IMG/VR virus record: IMGVR_UViG_3300028897_000746
Span: 1-24,844 of that record
Direction: 5' to 3' (one strand)
DNA length: 24,844 nt
From: a virus
Shown here: one piece after another, positions 13,402-21,717 of the stretch
How the letters are laid out: every line of letters begins with the position of its first letter
Numbering within the stretch: position 1 is the stretch's first letter
Translations under genes and position numbers: made by a program
Notes under the pieces: generated by a model
Database searches by the model: none
The model's input: only the letters and a program-made list of their open reading frames with translations
What the model was told of the DNA's origin: nothing

Positions 13402-14642
13402 GTAGGAATAAAGCCTGCTGCGTCTTCAGAAGACTTCGCAACCAAAGAATTTTCCATATTCTTATCCCCCGCCGACACTCTACTTTGAGCCTCTGTTTCG
13501 AACCCACTAGATGCTTGACTTCTTCTTGCTGTAAATGGATTTGGAATTAAAGCTATCTTTTCAGTCCTGCGATCTCTTACTGAGAACGGATTCCGGATGA
13601 GAGATATCTCACTCTTAGAAGCTTCATTAGGTGCTTTATAGATATCTTCAATAGGTTTATAATCTTCTAGAGCTTTTAAGTACGAGTTAAGAGTAGGTCG
13701 ATTTGCAAGTTTTCTATTTCCTTCTTCAGCAAGTATACTATTGTATAAACTTCCAAAGTCTATCCTAACGTCAACTATTCCCATTGTTTGCTTATGAGAA
13801 ATCTGTTGTTGGTCTCCACCTTTAACAACGGTAATATTGCTAATAAACGCTGGATTTAAGTTATAGATTCCTGGACACCGAATTTTATGCAAGAAAGGCC
13901 AGTTATAAGTGTCGCCATCTGACGAAATTGGAAGACCAAGGAGAAGTAAAGCAGCAAGCGGTCCAATAATATATTTTTTCGTGGCGGTATAATTTCCAGG
14001 CCTTGGGTTGTAAAGTCTTACAGTCATTGTATATGAAGGTGTAAATCCACTATTCTTCCAAACCTGAGGAAAGTCAACTCTAGCTCCTGCCATTAACCTA
14101 CCAGCAAGTCCTCCTACTTTATTAGCAATCGCTGCTTGAGTAGGTCCTGTTCTTGCAAAAGCTTCTCCGAGTTGCTCTATTTGCCTTCCCGCTTCTTGCA
14201 TTCCTCCGCCTATCATTCCTATTGTTCCACCTTGACCTTTTAACGTTTCACTTATATTCTTCAAAACTTCCCTAGCGTCTCTCCCACCAAAAAACTGACT
14301 AATAGCAGCAGCGCCACTTGAAGCTACATCAGTAAACCTCTGAAGAAAGCTTTCGCCATACTCGTTTGTAAAAGAATCAGTTGGAAAGTTGTCTGCTAGA
14401 AAAGCTACTTTAATTGGAGTTTCTGATAACGCGTAATCGTGTCCCCACAAAATATTGTTGTATTTCCTCCAACCTTCATCTTCATCTAATCGAAAGATCG
14501 ACATTCCAACTTGGAAATATGGCTGACAAGGTGTAATTTCGGCTATAGGTATAGAATTCCTTACTATACTATCACTAACATAAGTAGATGGAGGAAGTCC
14601 AATTATAGCTGGAACTTTCATTTTACCCATAGAAGTAGCCAT
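13398..14642 (-). CDS. Baseplate/tail-tube cap candidate (gp48/gp54-like), 414 aa
   Basis: The middle of the protein (about 190-300) looks like myovirus tube-cap or tube-initiator proteins: FTPSYTMTVRLYNPRPG, a hydrophobic IIGPLAALLLLGLPIS, then CPGIYNLNPAFISNITVVKGG and GIVDVRIDFGSLYNSI. Residues 105-185 are Gly/Ala-rich, helical and low in complexity (GAAAISQFFGGRD, IGMIGGGMQEAG), an unusual insert. The C-terminal 65 residues are probably disordered and contain a short internal repeat (LIRNPFSVRDRR and LIPNPFTARRSQ). A TAAGGAGA site precedes the ATG. It sits 11 bp downstream of the tape-measure candidate, where tube-cap genes are often found. The exact T4 equivalent is uncertain. Confidence 0.5.
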   Translation of the reverse strand: MATSMGKMKVPAIIGLPPSTYVSDSIVRNSIPIAEITPCQPYFQVGMSIFRLDEDEGWRKYNNILWGHDYALSETPIKVAFLADNFPTDSFTNEYGESFLQRFTDVASSGAAAISQFFGGRDAREVLKNISETLKGQGGTIGMIGGGMQEAGRQIEQLGEAFARTGPTQAAIANKVGGLAGRLMAGARVDFPQVWKNSGFTPSYTMTVRLYNPRPGNYTATKKYIIGPLAALLLLGLPISSDGDTYNWPFLHKIRCPGIYNLNPAFISNITVVKGGDQQQISHKQTMGIVDVRIDFGSLYNSILAEEGNRKLANRPTLNSYLKALEDYKPIEDIYKAPNEASKSEISLIRNPFSVRDRRTEKIALIPNPFTARRSQASSGFETEAQSRVSAGDKNMENSLVAKSSEDAAGFIPT

Positions 14643-14653
14643 CTTTGATCTCC

Positions 14654-17600
14654 TTAGTAAAGTCCGCCACCTAAAAGACCATGTAATTCTGCGTCATATT
14701 GCCCTTTTTTCTCTGCCATAGCAGATGATAGACTTTGGATAGAACTAGAGATAACATTTGTGACGTTTGTAATAAAAGTATTCATTACGCCCCTTTCTTC
14801 TTTTGCTTTTTCTATTGCTTTCTCTTGCATCTCCATTAGTGGTTTTGTTAGAGCCCTGGCTCTTAGTTCAGCTTCTTTTGCTTGCGCCCTAGCTATCTCT
14901 TTTGCCCTAGCTATAGCTTCGGGTGTCCTCTCAGCGATCACTCTTGCTTTCTCTTTAGCTATTTCAGATGCTTTAGTTATGGTCCCTGATCCTCTTTCCC
15001 TAAGTTTAGCAATCTTTTCTCTTAACATTTTTTCTTCATCTTCTAATCTAATTAACTCTTTTGCATTAGCTATCGCTTCTGGCGGTAGTTTCGTAATTGC
15101 TCCTTCTAGACTCTTCCCTATCGATTCATCGTATACGTCCCACTTAGCAAACTCTGCTGCTTTTGCTAAGGACTTTTCTGCAGCTTTGCGAGTAAAAAGA
15201 CCTTTAACTTTACCATAAAGAGACCCCACCACTGGAATTTTCTGGATCTTTTCTTCTAACCATAAAGCTACTCTTTTACCAAAGTCTTTTAAGAAGTTAG
15301 CAATTCTATCTATAAGTCCAGTTGTTTCGTCAGCAGCTTCTTTCGCTTTCTTCTCATTATCTTCTTTCTTCCCTATTAACCAGTTCCAAACCATTTTCCC
15401 AAGTTGACCCATTAGTTTAAAAGGATAGAAAATAACATCTTTAAGAACGCCAAGAAACTTCTTTACCCCATCCCAAACATACGAGATACCTTTAGCAATA
15501 TTTTCGCCACCGATATAACCCATAATCCCACCAGCAATCGCACCAACAGCACCTCCAATCGCAGTTCCAATCCCAGGAAAAATACTTCCAATCCCAGCCC
15601 CTAACGCTGCTCCTTTTAAAGCACCCGCTTTAGCGCCTGCCCACCCTTTTTCTTCTCCACCAAGAGCACCACCAATAGCTCCAGCCGCTCTTGAAACACC
15701 CCATTCTTCAGCTTTCTTATACCCTGCAATTCCACCTCTAGCCATTTCGTAACCGCCATAAGCTAAACCGATTGCTCCGGCGCCCAATCTCGCTGTGCCG
15801 CCTACACCAAGTCCTCGAATTTTAGTAAAGAGACCAGTAAATAGCTTACTCCAAGTCTTACTTCTAAAAAACGCACTTAAAGCAGGGCCTATTACCCTTG
15901 TTCCAAGTCTCAATATAAGACCTTTAACTGAACCGATAAGAGACCTCATAATTCCTATAAACATCAAAATGTATTTCCATACTTGCGATCCTACTTTCTT
16001 CAAACGGGTTCCCAATCCTTTAATCCCTTCAACCATTCTCTCTTGTAAACTTAACTTCTTCTTCTCAAATCTCCACCCTTTGTCCTCTAAAATAAGTGCT
16101 TTGTTCTCTATCTTTACTAGCTCAGTAACTTTCTCAGCAGTCGACTTGTATCTACTTTCTAATATTTTTAAGAAAAAATCTGTAAGCGCTTTTCTTACAG
16201 CTTCCTCAATAGTTTTCCGTAAATTTACAAGCTGTTCTTCCAACGTAGATACACTGGATAATCGCTTCGTTCCTGGAAGGAGACCTTTTGGCGTAACACC
16301 AAAAGGTTTAGTCCACTTAAATTCCCTTGCTCCTGTCCATTTTTCAATTGCTTCTTTAGAACCCCACTTTTTTACAGCAAGCTCAATAGGAGAAGCTATT
16401 GCCCTTATCATTTTCCCGGCAATACTCCACCCACCTTTTCCAACACCGGGAATAGTTTCGTATTTTGCACCAGTGACCGCAGAAGAAAGATCTCTTTGAG
16501 CAGTAGCACTAGCTTTTAGTACTTGTAAAATCTGGTCTAGTTTCCACATTCCAGTTGAGTATAACATACCAAGAACTTGAGTCATGTTAAAAAACATGTT
16601 CTTACTTTTCGGAAGATCTCCTATATAACCACCACGTGCTCTAAACATGTAAGAAAAGGGAAATTCAATTACATGTCTAAACGCTCTAAAAGTATAGACA
16701 GCAGCCCGCAGAACAGGATGCTCATACATCATTTTCTGCCAAATAAATCGCCATCTATTCGTTTCGCCAATTAACGAAGTTTTTAGTTCAAGTAGAGCTC
16801 TAAGCATTCTAACATTAGCAGGTGCTTCATGACGTTTCCATGATTGCTCCATTGCGTGGAAGAACCCTCTAATTATACCTCTTCGTCTCGTTGGTTCTTG
16901 AGCAACGTAAGTTTCTAGTCTCATTCCATGTCTAGTCATTCCATGGAGCGAAGAAACTAAGGACTTTACAACCTCAGAGGCGAAAGCTCTACTCTCATCT
17001 AACTTATCTAGAACTTTATCGATAGGCGCTACAATTTCGCCAGCATGAACCTCGGCCAGCCCACCCCTAGCTACTATACCACCACGCTGTAGTTTCGGAA
17101 TCTGAGCTTCTATAGACTTCAATCTTTCATTAACTTCAGAAGTTATTCGACCTTCTGCTGACATAGGAGTCTTCGTAGGTCTCTCTTTCTCCCTCTTAAA
17201 TATAGAAGTTGCCTTGCCCGCGATTCCTGAAACAAAATCTCTAGCCTTTCCCCAAGCAGTGGAAATCATACCGGAGAACTTAGCAGCTACTGTTGAGAGA
17301 GCACCACCAATTTTCTCTTTGATTTTCTGCGCCATATTCCTAAAAACGTCAGTTTCCATAAATTTCGCAGCAAAATATCCAAACAAGGGCGTAGCCCTCG
17401 ACAAACTCATCGCAATAATATTTCTTTTGTTGAAACTAATATCTTCACTTATAGCTCTTCCATATTGAGATATAGCTTCTTTCGTAGATTTTGCGGTAGA
17501 AATCGTAATAGCTTTTACACCCGACGTAAGAGCCCCTATAGTATCTCCAAGTTTAGAAAGAACTTTGCTTATAGAACCCGAAACTTCAGCTATTCCCTCT

Positions 17601-17761
17601 TCTCGGCCCACTTTCTTAATTTCGCCTACTCGTTTCTCAACATCTTGCTTCATTTGGTTAACAGCGTCAGAAACGCCACTAATTCCCTTCACTCTCTTAC
17701 GAACTTCCGTCTCAGCTCCCCTTTCTAACTCTTCAGGGGATTTGAACTCATCGTCTGGCAT
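14654..17761 (-). CDS. Tail tape-measure protein candidate, 1035 aa
   Basis: Longest gene here, mostly helical, located among tail genes. Two Gly-Gly motifs of the tape-measure type occur: GGIVARGGLAEVHAGEIVAP (227-246) and ARGGYIGDLP (375-384). Residues 651-756 form a long glycine-zipper, hydrophobic region (GAALGAGIGSIFPGIGTAIG) that could insert into membrane. Residues 885-1000 are a charged coiled coil with repeats of PEAIAxAKE. If it measures at the usual 0.15 nm per residue, the tail would be about 150 nm. The GE motif lies in the N-terminal quarter rather than near the C-terminus where I usually see it, which is odd. A GGGGAG site precedes the ATG. Alternative: a large internal or ejected virion protein. 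Confidence 0.65.
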   Translation of the reverse strand: MPDDEFKSPEELERGAETEVRKRVKGISGVSDAVNQMKQDVEKRVGEIKKVGREEGIAEVSGSISKVLSKLGDTIGALTSGVKAITISTAKSTKEAISQYGRAISEDISFNKRNIIAMSLSRATPLFGYFAAKFMETDVFRNMAQKIKEKIGGALSTVAAKFSGMISTAWGKARDFVSGIAGKATSIFKREKERPTKTPMSAEGRITSEVNERLKSIEAQIPKLQRGGIVARGGLAEVHAGEIVAPIDKVLDKLDESRAFASEVVKSLVSSLHGMTRHGMRLETYVAQEPTRRRGIIRGFFHAMEQSWKRHEAPANVRMLRALLELKTSLIGETNRWRFIWQKMMYEHPVLRAAVYTFRAFRHVIEFPFSYMFRARGGYIGDLPKSKNMFFNMTQVLGMLYSTGMWKLDQILQVLKASATAQRDLSSAVTGAKYETIPGVGKGGWSIAGKMIRAIASPIELAVKKWGSKEAIEKWTGAREFKWTKPFGVTPKGLLPGTKRLSSVSTLEEQLVNLRKTIEEAVRKALTDFFLKILESRYKSTAEKVTELVKIENKALILEDKGWRFEKKKLSLQERMVEGIKGLGTRLKKVGSQVWKYILMFIGIMRSLIGSVKGLILRLGTRVIGPALSAFFRSKTWSKLFTGLFTKIRGLGVGGTARLGAGAIGLAYGGYEMARGGIAGYKKAEEWGVSRAAGAIGGALGGEEKGWAGAKAGALKGAALGAGIGSIFPGIGTAIGGAVGAIAGGIMGYIGGENIAKGISYVWDGVKKFLGVLKDVIFYPFKLMGQLGKMVWNWLIGKKEDNEKKAKEAADETTGLIDRIANFLKDFGKRVALWLEEKIQKIPVVGSLYGKVKGLFTRKAAEKSLAKAAEFAKWDVYDESIGKSLEGAITKLPPEAIANAKELIRLEDEEKMLREKIAKLRERGSGTITKASEIAKEKARVIAERTPEAIARAKEIARAQAKEAELRARALTKPLMEMQEKAIEKAKEERGVMNTFITNVTNVISSSIQSLSSAMAEKKGQYDAELHGLLGGGLY

Positions 17762-17776
17762 ACTCTAGTACTCCCC

Positions 17777-18670
17777 TCATATAGCTCTAAAGGCTTGATA
17801 AATCTTTGATGAAAGTCTAACTTCAGAGAGGACAGCGACAACTTCTGATGGATAAATCAACTCTTGTATACAAAGAGTGCTTGGGGTTTTTGTGTCAAAC
17901 TGTCGTCTGTACGATTCATACAAAGGCGCTAGAATCATCCCAAACTTTCGTTGGACTTTCAAAAACATGTCTACGTCTTTTAAGTAGATCTTTATTACTA
18001 CAATATAAGCAGTTAGAATCTTCTTAAAATCTTCGTCGTTCAAACTTGAATAAGATCTTAACGTTTCTTCTAACAATTTATAGTATTGGACAAGTAGGGC
18101 GTTTGGACTTGAAACTTTTACAAGTCCTGCTTCCATCTTTCTAAAAAGAAACTGAACAATTGAGTCCATTTCTTTTACTTTTTTGTCTCCTAACTGAAAA
18201 ATTTTATTGAATACGAAGTAATAATATTTAGCCAAGTCGTCTCCAAAAATCGACAGAAACTTTGACGGATGCTTGCTTGCAAACATATGCATCCCTTCAT
18301 GTAAAGTAAGAGTCGCCAAAAAGTTATTTGAAGAAAAACCAAAAACCATGTTATTATCAATAAGTAAATATATTTTATTAGAAGGAGGATAGAAAAATCC
18401 CCTTATTGATTTGATTCCAGCTGGCGCGAAAATTTTAAAAGCTGTTAACCTAATAAGTCCTTTGTTTAACCAACACGGAGTTATTTCACCTTTATCTACT
18501 AACTTAAACAAAACTGGAACTACAGGCTTAGTATCTCGAACTTTCGCCATAGCCTTGAGGTATTTTATCTTTAAGTTCTTAGAGCTATAAAGCGGAATTC
18601 CATCTACGTTTGCAACATGACGAAGACCAACAGGTATAGCAAACATCTCCTGAACATCTGCTTCCTTCAT
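17777..18670 (-). CDS. Putative zinc metallopeptidase (HEGMH), 297 aa
   Basis: Residues 121-131 read LTLHEGMHMFA, a zinc-metallopeptidase HExxH motif (H124, E125, H128) on a predicted helix, preceded by beta strands (KIYLLIDNNMVFGF) as in many such enzymes. The third zinc ligand cannot be assigned; E residues in LLEETLRSY (about 200) are candidates. The rest is helical. An AAGGAA site precedes the ATG, and the gene starts 4 bp after the terminase stop. T4-like phages process their proheads with a serine protease, so a metallopeptidase next to the terminase is unusual. Roles in capsid or tail-protein maturation, or in the host, are possible. HExxH alone does occur by chance, but the flanking pattern is good. 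Confidence 0.65.
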   Translation of the reverse strand: MKEADVQEMFAIPVGLRHVANVDGIPLYSSKNLKIKYLKAMAKVRDTKPVVPVLFKLVDKGEITPCWLNKGLIRLTAFKIFAPAGIKSIRGFFYPPSNKIYLLIDNNMVFGFSSNNFLATLTLHEGMHMFASKHPSKFLSIFGDDLAKYYYFVFNKIFQLGDKKVKEMDSIVQFLFRKMEAGLVKVSSPNALLVQYYKLLEETLRSYSSLNDEDFKKILTAYIVVIKIYLKDVDMFLKVQRKFGMILAPLYESYRRQFDTKTPSTLCIQELIYPSEVVAVLSEVRLSSKIYQAFRAI

Positions 18671-18674
18671 AACA

Positions 18675-20303
18675 TTATTCCTTATAGAACTCTAAGATAT
18701 CTATATACCCGCCATAGTTAGTATCTTCTGTCATATGATCTTTCACTTCTTTCAAAATATTAGCGTTATTAACTTGCATAGGAACCATTTCGTTTAGTCC
18801 CATAATTTCCCTGAAAGACTCACCGTAGAAACGAGAACTATCAATCATCAATGGCGGATCCCACTTCCTAACATAAAAGGCTACGGCGCTACTAAGAGCT
18901 AAGTCGTCACTACTTCCTGTATCGCCTTCAACTTTACCGCTGGGTTTACTTACCAATCCTACTAACTCAAGAATTAATCTCTGAGACTTTACTGAGTCTG
19001 GATAGTCAGTTATGTAAGAATACAAGGCGTCAATCATTAGTGGCCTTGTCTTTGTATTCGTTGAAAGACCAGGAACTTTCTTATTTCCTCTGGTTTCGCT
19101 ATAAAGCATAGGAGCATATTGACTACTTCTAATCTCTTCAACTACTTGGTTACCATAAGAATTACTTTCAACAACTAATGTTCCTGGATACTGCGAGCAA
19201 GCAACTTTAACTACTTGTACAAAGTCTTTAACTGGTAATTTTCCTTGGTATTCCCAAACTTGTTGAACTGTTTCATAATCCCAAACCGTAATTGCAGACA
19301 TATCTTCGCCATGTTCTGGCGCAGTGTCAACCCCAATCAAGTAATATCTTGATGGAATTGGGTCAGAAAATTTCCACACTTCACCATTAAAGAGTCTAAT
19401 CTTTTCAATTGGTTTGATTTTAATATCTTGAAGTGCTTGTACTGTTTTCTCATCAAAGAAAGACCCAACTGCAGAGAGGAACTTAAGCTCAAGTTCTTGC
19501 TGAATCTTTCTTTCATCATTATCAAACAACTCACATTGAGTTTTATACCAGCTAGGATCAGTAGCTAGCTCTCTTACGTCTTTCCAATGAATAGTATATG
19601 GGAAGAAAATATGCTTACTAGAAATAGAAGCTACATATTTCTGATAGAACCACTTTCCTTTTCCAACTGTTTTATTAGGTGTCGAAAGAATAACAGTTCC
19701 AAAAGGAACACTTTGTTTTTGTGCGTGCATCTGGTTCGTAGAAAGGGCAGAGACCATTCCAGTCCAAGCTTCATCAATGTACTGAATAAAAGCGGCTTCG
19801 TCAATAACTAGGAAAGTAACAGATTTTCCTCGAAGAGTTTTTTCTGGAGCATTAGGGTTAACAGGAGAAGCATAACATTTACAACCATTCTCCAGAATAA
19901 AAGTTTGTTCTGTTCTTTTTGCAAACTTTGGTGCCATCCATGTAGGTAACTTATCTATCATTCCCATAATATGTCTAGCAAAATCAGTAGCTTCTGGTCC
20001 GTCTTTCGAAATAATCCCAATGACAACATTCTTAAAGAAAACGCATAAGTAAGTTACATAAGCTTGAATAACTGTCGAGACACCAATTTGCCTAGACTTT
20101 AATACGAGAACAAACCTCTCTTTACCAATATGTTTTATAAGAACGGACTGAGGCCTATACAGTCTAAGAGGAACATCTCCTCCTGGGAGTTCTATTTTTA
20201 TATAGTTTTCACAGAAATAATCAAAAGAATTCTTACATTTAAGGTATTCAGTAACGTAATGTTCCGTAGTATTTCTTAACTCTTGTTGTCTCTCTAATTG
20301 CAT
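18675..20303 (-). CDS. terL: Terminase large subunit (T4 gp17-like), 542 aa
   Basis: Packaging motor ATPase plus headful nuclease. ATPase: Walker A KSRQIGVST (69-77), Walker B VIDEAA (166-171, catalytic E169), coupling motif STPN (207-210). RNase H-like nuclease: first acidic residue D326 in IGVDTAP, second E379 in LVVES, third in GSSDD (D466/D467). All are in the expected order and spacing, and the length is typical. A GGGGA site precedes the ATG at 20301-20303. A conserved 15-bp promoter-like motif lies 27 bp upstream (20331-20345). No small terminase is visible beside it. The gene is intact and should be functional. Confidence 0.97.
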   Translation of the reverse strand: MQLERQQELRNTTEHYVTEYLKCKNSFDYFCENYIKIELPGGDVPLRLYRPQSVLIKHIGKERFVLVLKSRQIGVSTVIQAYVTYLCVFFKNVVIGIISKDGPEATDFARHIMGMIDKLPTWMAPKFAKRTEQTFILENGCKCYASPVNPNAPEKTLRGKSVTFLVIDEAAFIQYIDEAWTGMVSALSTNQMHAQKQSVPFGTVILSTPNKTVGKGKWFYQKYVASISSKHIFFPYTIHWKDVRELATDPSWYKTQCELFDNDERKIQQELELKFLSAVGSFFDEKTVQALQDIKIKPIEKIRLFNGEVWKFSDPIPSRYYLIGVDTAPEHGEDMSAITVWDYETVQQVWEYQGKLPVKDFVQVVKVACSQYPGTLVVESNSYGNQVVEEIRSSQYAPMLYSETRGNKKVPGLSTNTKTRPLMIDALYSYITDYPDSVKSQRLILELVGLVSKPSGKVEGDTGSSDDLALSSAVAFYVRKWDPPLMIDSSRFYGESFREIMGLNEMVPMQVNNANILKEVKDHMTEDTNYGGYIDILEFYKE

Positions 20304-20330
20304 CTAATCCCCTTTTAGTAACAAACTAAC

Positions 20331-20345
20331 CTTTATTATTTGTTC
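20331..20345 (-). promoter_or_regulatory. Candidate phage promoter upstream of terminase (GAACAAATAATAAAG)
   Basis: Identical 15-mer to 21639-21653, in the same orientation and at a similar distance from a start codon (27 versus 20 bp). It occupies the 64-bp gap between the hub candidate and the terminase, one of the few real gaps in this block. The distance fits a promoter with a short leader. It does not match a full sigma-70 consensus, so it may be a phage-specific promoter class or an operator. Confidence 0.5.
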
Positions 20346-20367
20346 TAAGTAAGATTTAGATTCAAAA

Positions 20368-21618
20368 TCAGATAGTCTTGTTAGTTCTCATAAGAACAAT
20401 TCTAGCAATAGACTGCCATTCTCCTTCGCGAGTAAAGAGTAAATCACTAGATTTCAAAATATATTTACCTATAAGGTCCTTAAACTCTAAAACTCTTGTA
20501 TCAAAATTTACTGGTTGTCCTACATCCATCAAGTTTAAAATTCTAAGATTCCGTTCTAAATTTATAGAAACTGTAGATAAATCAGCGATAGTTTTTGATA
20601 TCATAGTATTAGCAAACGCCCTAGTTTTTTCGTATCCCGTTTCTTCAATGTAATATCTAGTTCTATTTTCTAGAACAGAATCCATGTATATCGAAGCCTT
20701 CCTAGTATTTGGGCTTTTAGAAATTAACCCATATTCAGCGCAAACAGTAGCTAAATCTTGTTGAATCTCGTAGTACAAAGTATCTCTTGGTTTTACAATA
20801 TGTCTTAAGTTCTTAGCAAAAACTGAAAATCTAGTATTTCCAGAGTAAGAGTTATAGATATTATCGTAGGTATAGAAATTTTTACCATCGTAGCTCTTCT
20901 CTACAATATCTTTAGTTTTTCCAGAAATAGACAGCTGGTAAACATTAAAAACTGCGGCTTTCTTCATTCTAGAGGAAAGATTCCTTATTGTAATCTCATT
21001 ATTGTATTTAACAAACCCTTGGTTAGATGGGCCGTTATTATAGAGTCCAAACTTAGTATCAAGATACGAAATGCTCCTAGATAACGTAGTAGGTGGAATT
21101 ACGACTTGATCAATAACTTCTGTGTTTTCCCCATCAGCATCGTAGTCTAACTTAGCTCCAGTATTTTTAATAACAAGTTCCTGTATAATTTGTCTTAACG
21201 TTCTAGCAATAAAAACATCATTTACGACTGTAGCAGTTGTTCTAAACGGCTCTCTTGGAACAGTGATTAAAGAAACTTGAGTCCTGTCTTTTTGAATACC
21301 TTCAGACAACTGAGTTTTCATTGGAAGTTCTGAGCCTTGTTGTATATTCATAAGTTCAAAGTCTATTTGTTCATGTATATTTCCATCTTGTTCTAACAAC
21401 CTTACACTGAGCTTTATAGGATCTTGTCCGTAGATCTTCCTTAAAATCACATCGTTCGGATCAACGAAAATATCTAAAACGACTACTTGGTAAGCTGCTG
21501 TTAAGGTTGAAACAATTCTAACTCTTGACATATCTTGACTGTAGTCTTCTCCTTTGATCTTAAGCTGGAAATCATAACTTCTTCCCGGTATAAAATATCT
21601 AGATTTCTCTGTCGTCAT
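20368..21618 (-). CDS. Baseplate hub protein candidate (gp27-like), 416 aa
   Basis: Mostly beta with a pattern I associate with tail hub proteins: an N-terminal barrel-like part (YQVVVLDIFVDPNDVILRKI), then PREPFRTTATVVNDVF and a helix TLRQIIQELVI, then YLDTKFGLYNNG (a fLd-xFGlY signature common in gp27/gpD-type hubs), and a C-terminal barrel part with MDVGQPVNFD and LIGKYILKSSD. T4 gp27 is of similar size (391 aa) and forms the trimeric hub at the tube end. A GGAG site precedes the ATG. The gene begins a new unit after the terminator at 21669-21697 and has its own promoter-like motif. A different virion structural role remains possible. Confidence 0.5.
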   Translation of the reverse strand: MTTEKSRYFIPGRSYDFQLKIKGEDYSQDMSRVRIVSTLTAAYQVVVLDIFVDPNDVILRKIYGQDPIKLSVRLLEQDGNIHEQIDFELMNIQQGSELPMKTQLSEGIQKDRTQVSLITVPREPFRTTATVVNDVFIARTLRQIIQELVIKNTGAKLDYDADGENTEVIDQVVIPPTTLSRSISYLDTKFGLYNNGPSNQGFVKYNNEITIRNLSSRMKKAAVFNVYQLSISGKTKDIVEKSYDGKNFYTYDNIYNSYSGNTRFSVFAKNLRHIVKPRDTLYYEIQQDLATVCAEYGLISKSPNTRKASIYMDSVLENRTRYYIEETGYEKTRAFANTMISKTIADLSTVSINLERNLRILNLMDVGQPVNFDTRVLEFKDLIGKYILKSSDLLFTREGEWQSIARIVLMRTNKTI

Positions 21619-21638
21619 ATTTGTACTCCTATAAACCT

Positions 21639-21653
21639 CTTTATTATTTGTTC
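21639..21653 (-). promoter_or_regulatory. Candidate phage promoter upstream of the hub candidate (GAACAAATAATAAAG)
   Basis: Same 15-mer as at 20331-20345. It lies directly after an intrinsic terminator and 20 bp before the ATG of the hub candidate, just where a new transcription unit must start. That arrangement is the strongest argument that it is a promoter. Confidence 0.55.
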
Positions 21654-21668
21654 AAACGAAATTCAAAC

Positions 21669-21697
21669 AAAAAAAAGCCCAGTACCTCTACTGGGCT
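21669..21697 (-). terminator. Intrinsic terminator of the right-hand leftward operon
   Basis: On the minus strand, AGCCCAGTA, a GAGG loop and TACTGGGCT form a perfect 9-bp stem, followed by eight T residues. It begins 20 bp after the stop of the DUF932-like gene. On the plus strand the hairpin lacks a T run, so termination is directional. Confidence 0.93.
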
Positions 21698-21717
21698 CAG
21701 AAATTGTCTCTAGTTAC

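Noticed and set aside
14760-17768. Several plus-strand frames of 65-234 codons opposite the tape-measure gene
   Set aside because: They are Ser/Phe/Ile/Pro-rich antisense shadows of Lys/Glu/Ala helical coding, without ribosome sites.
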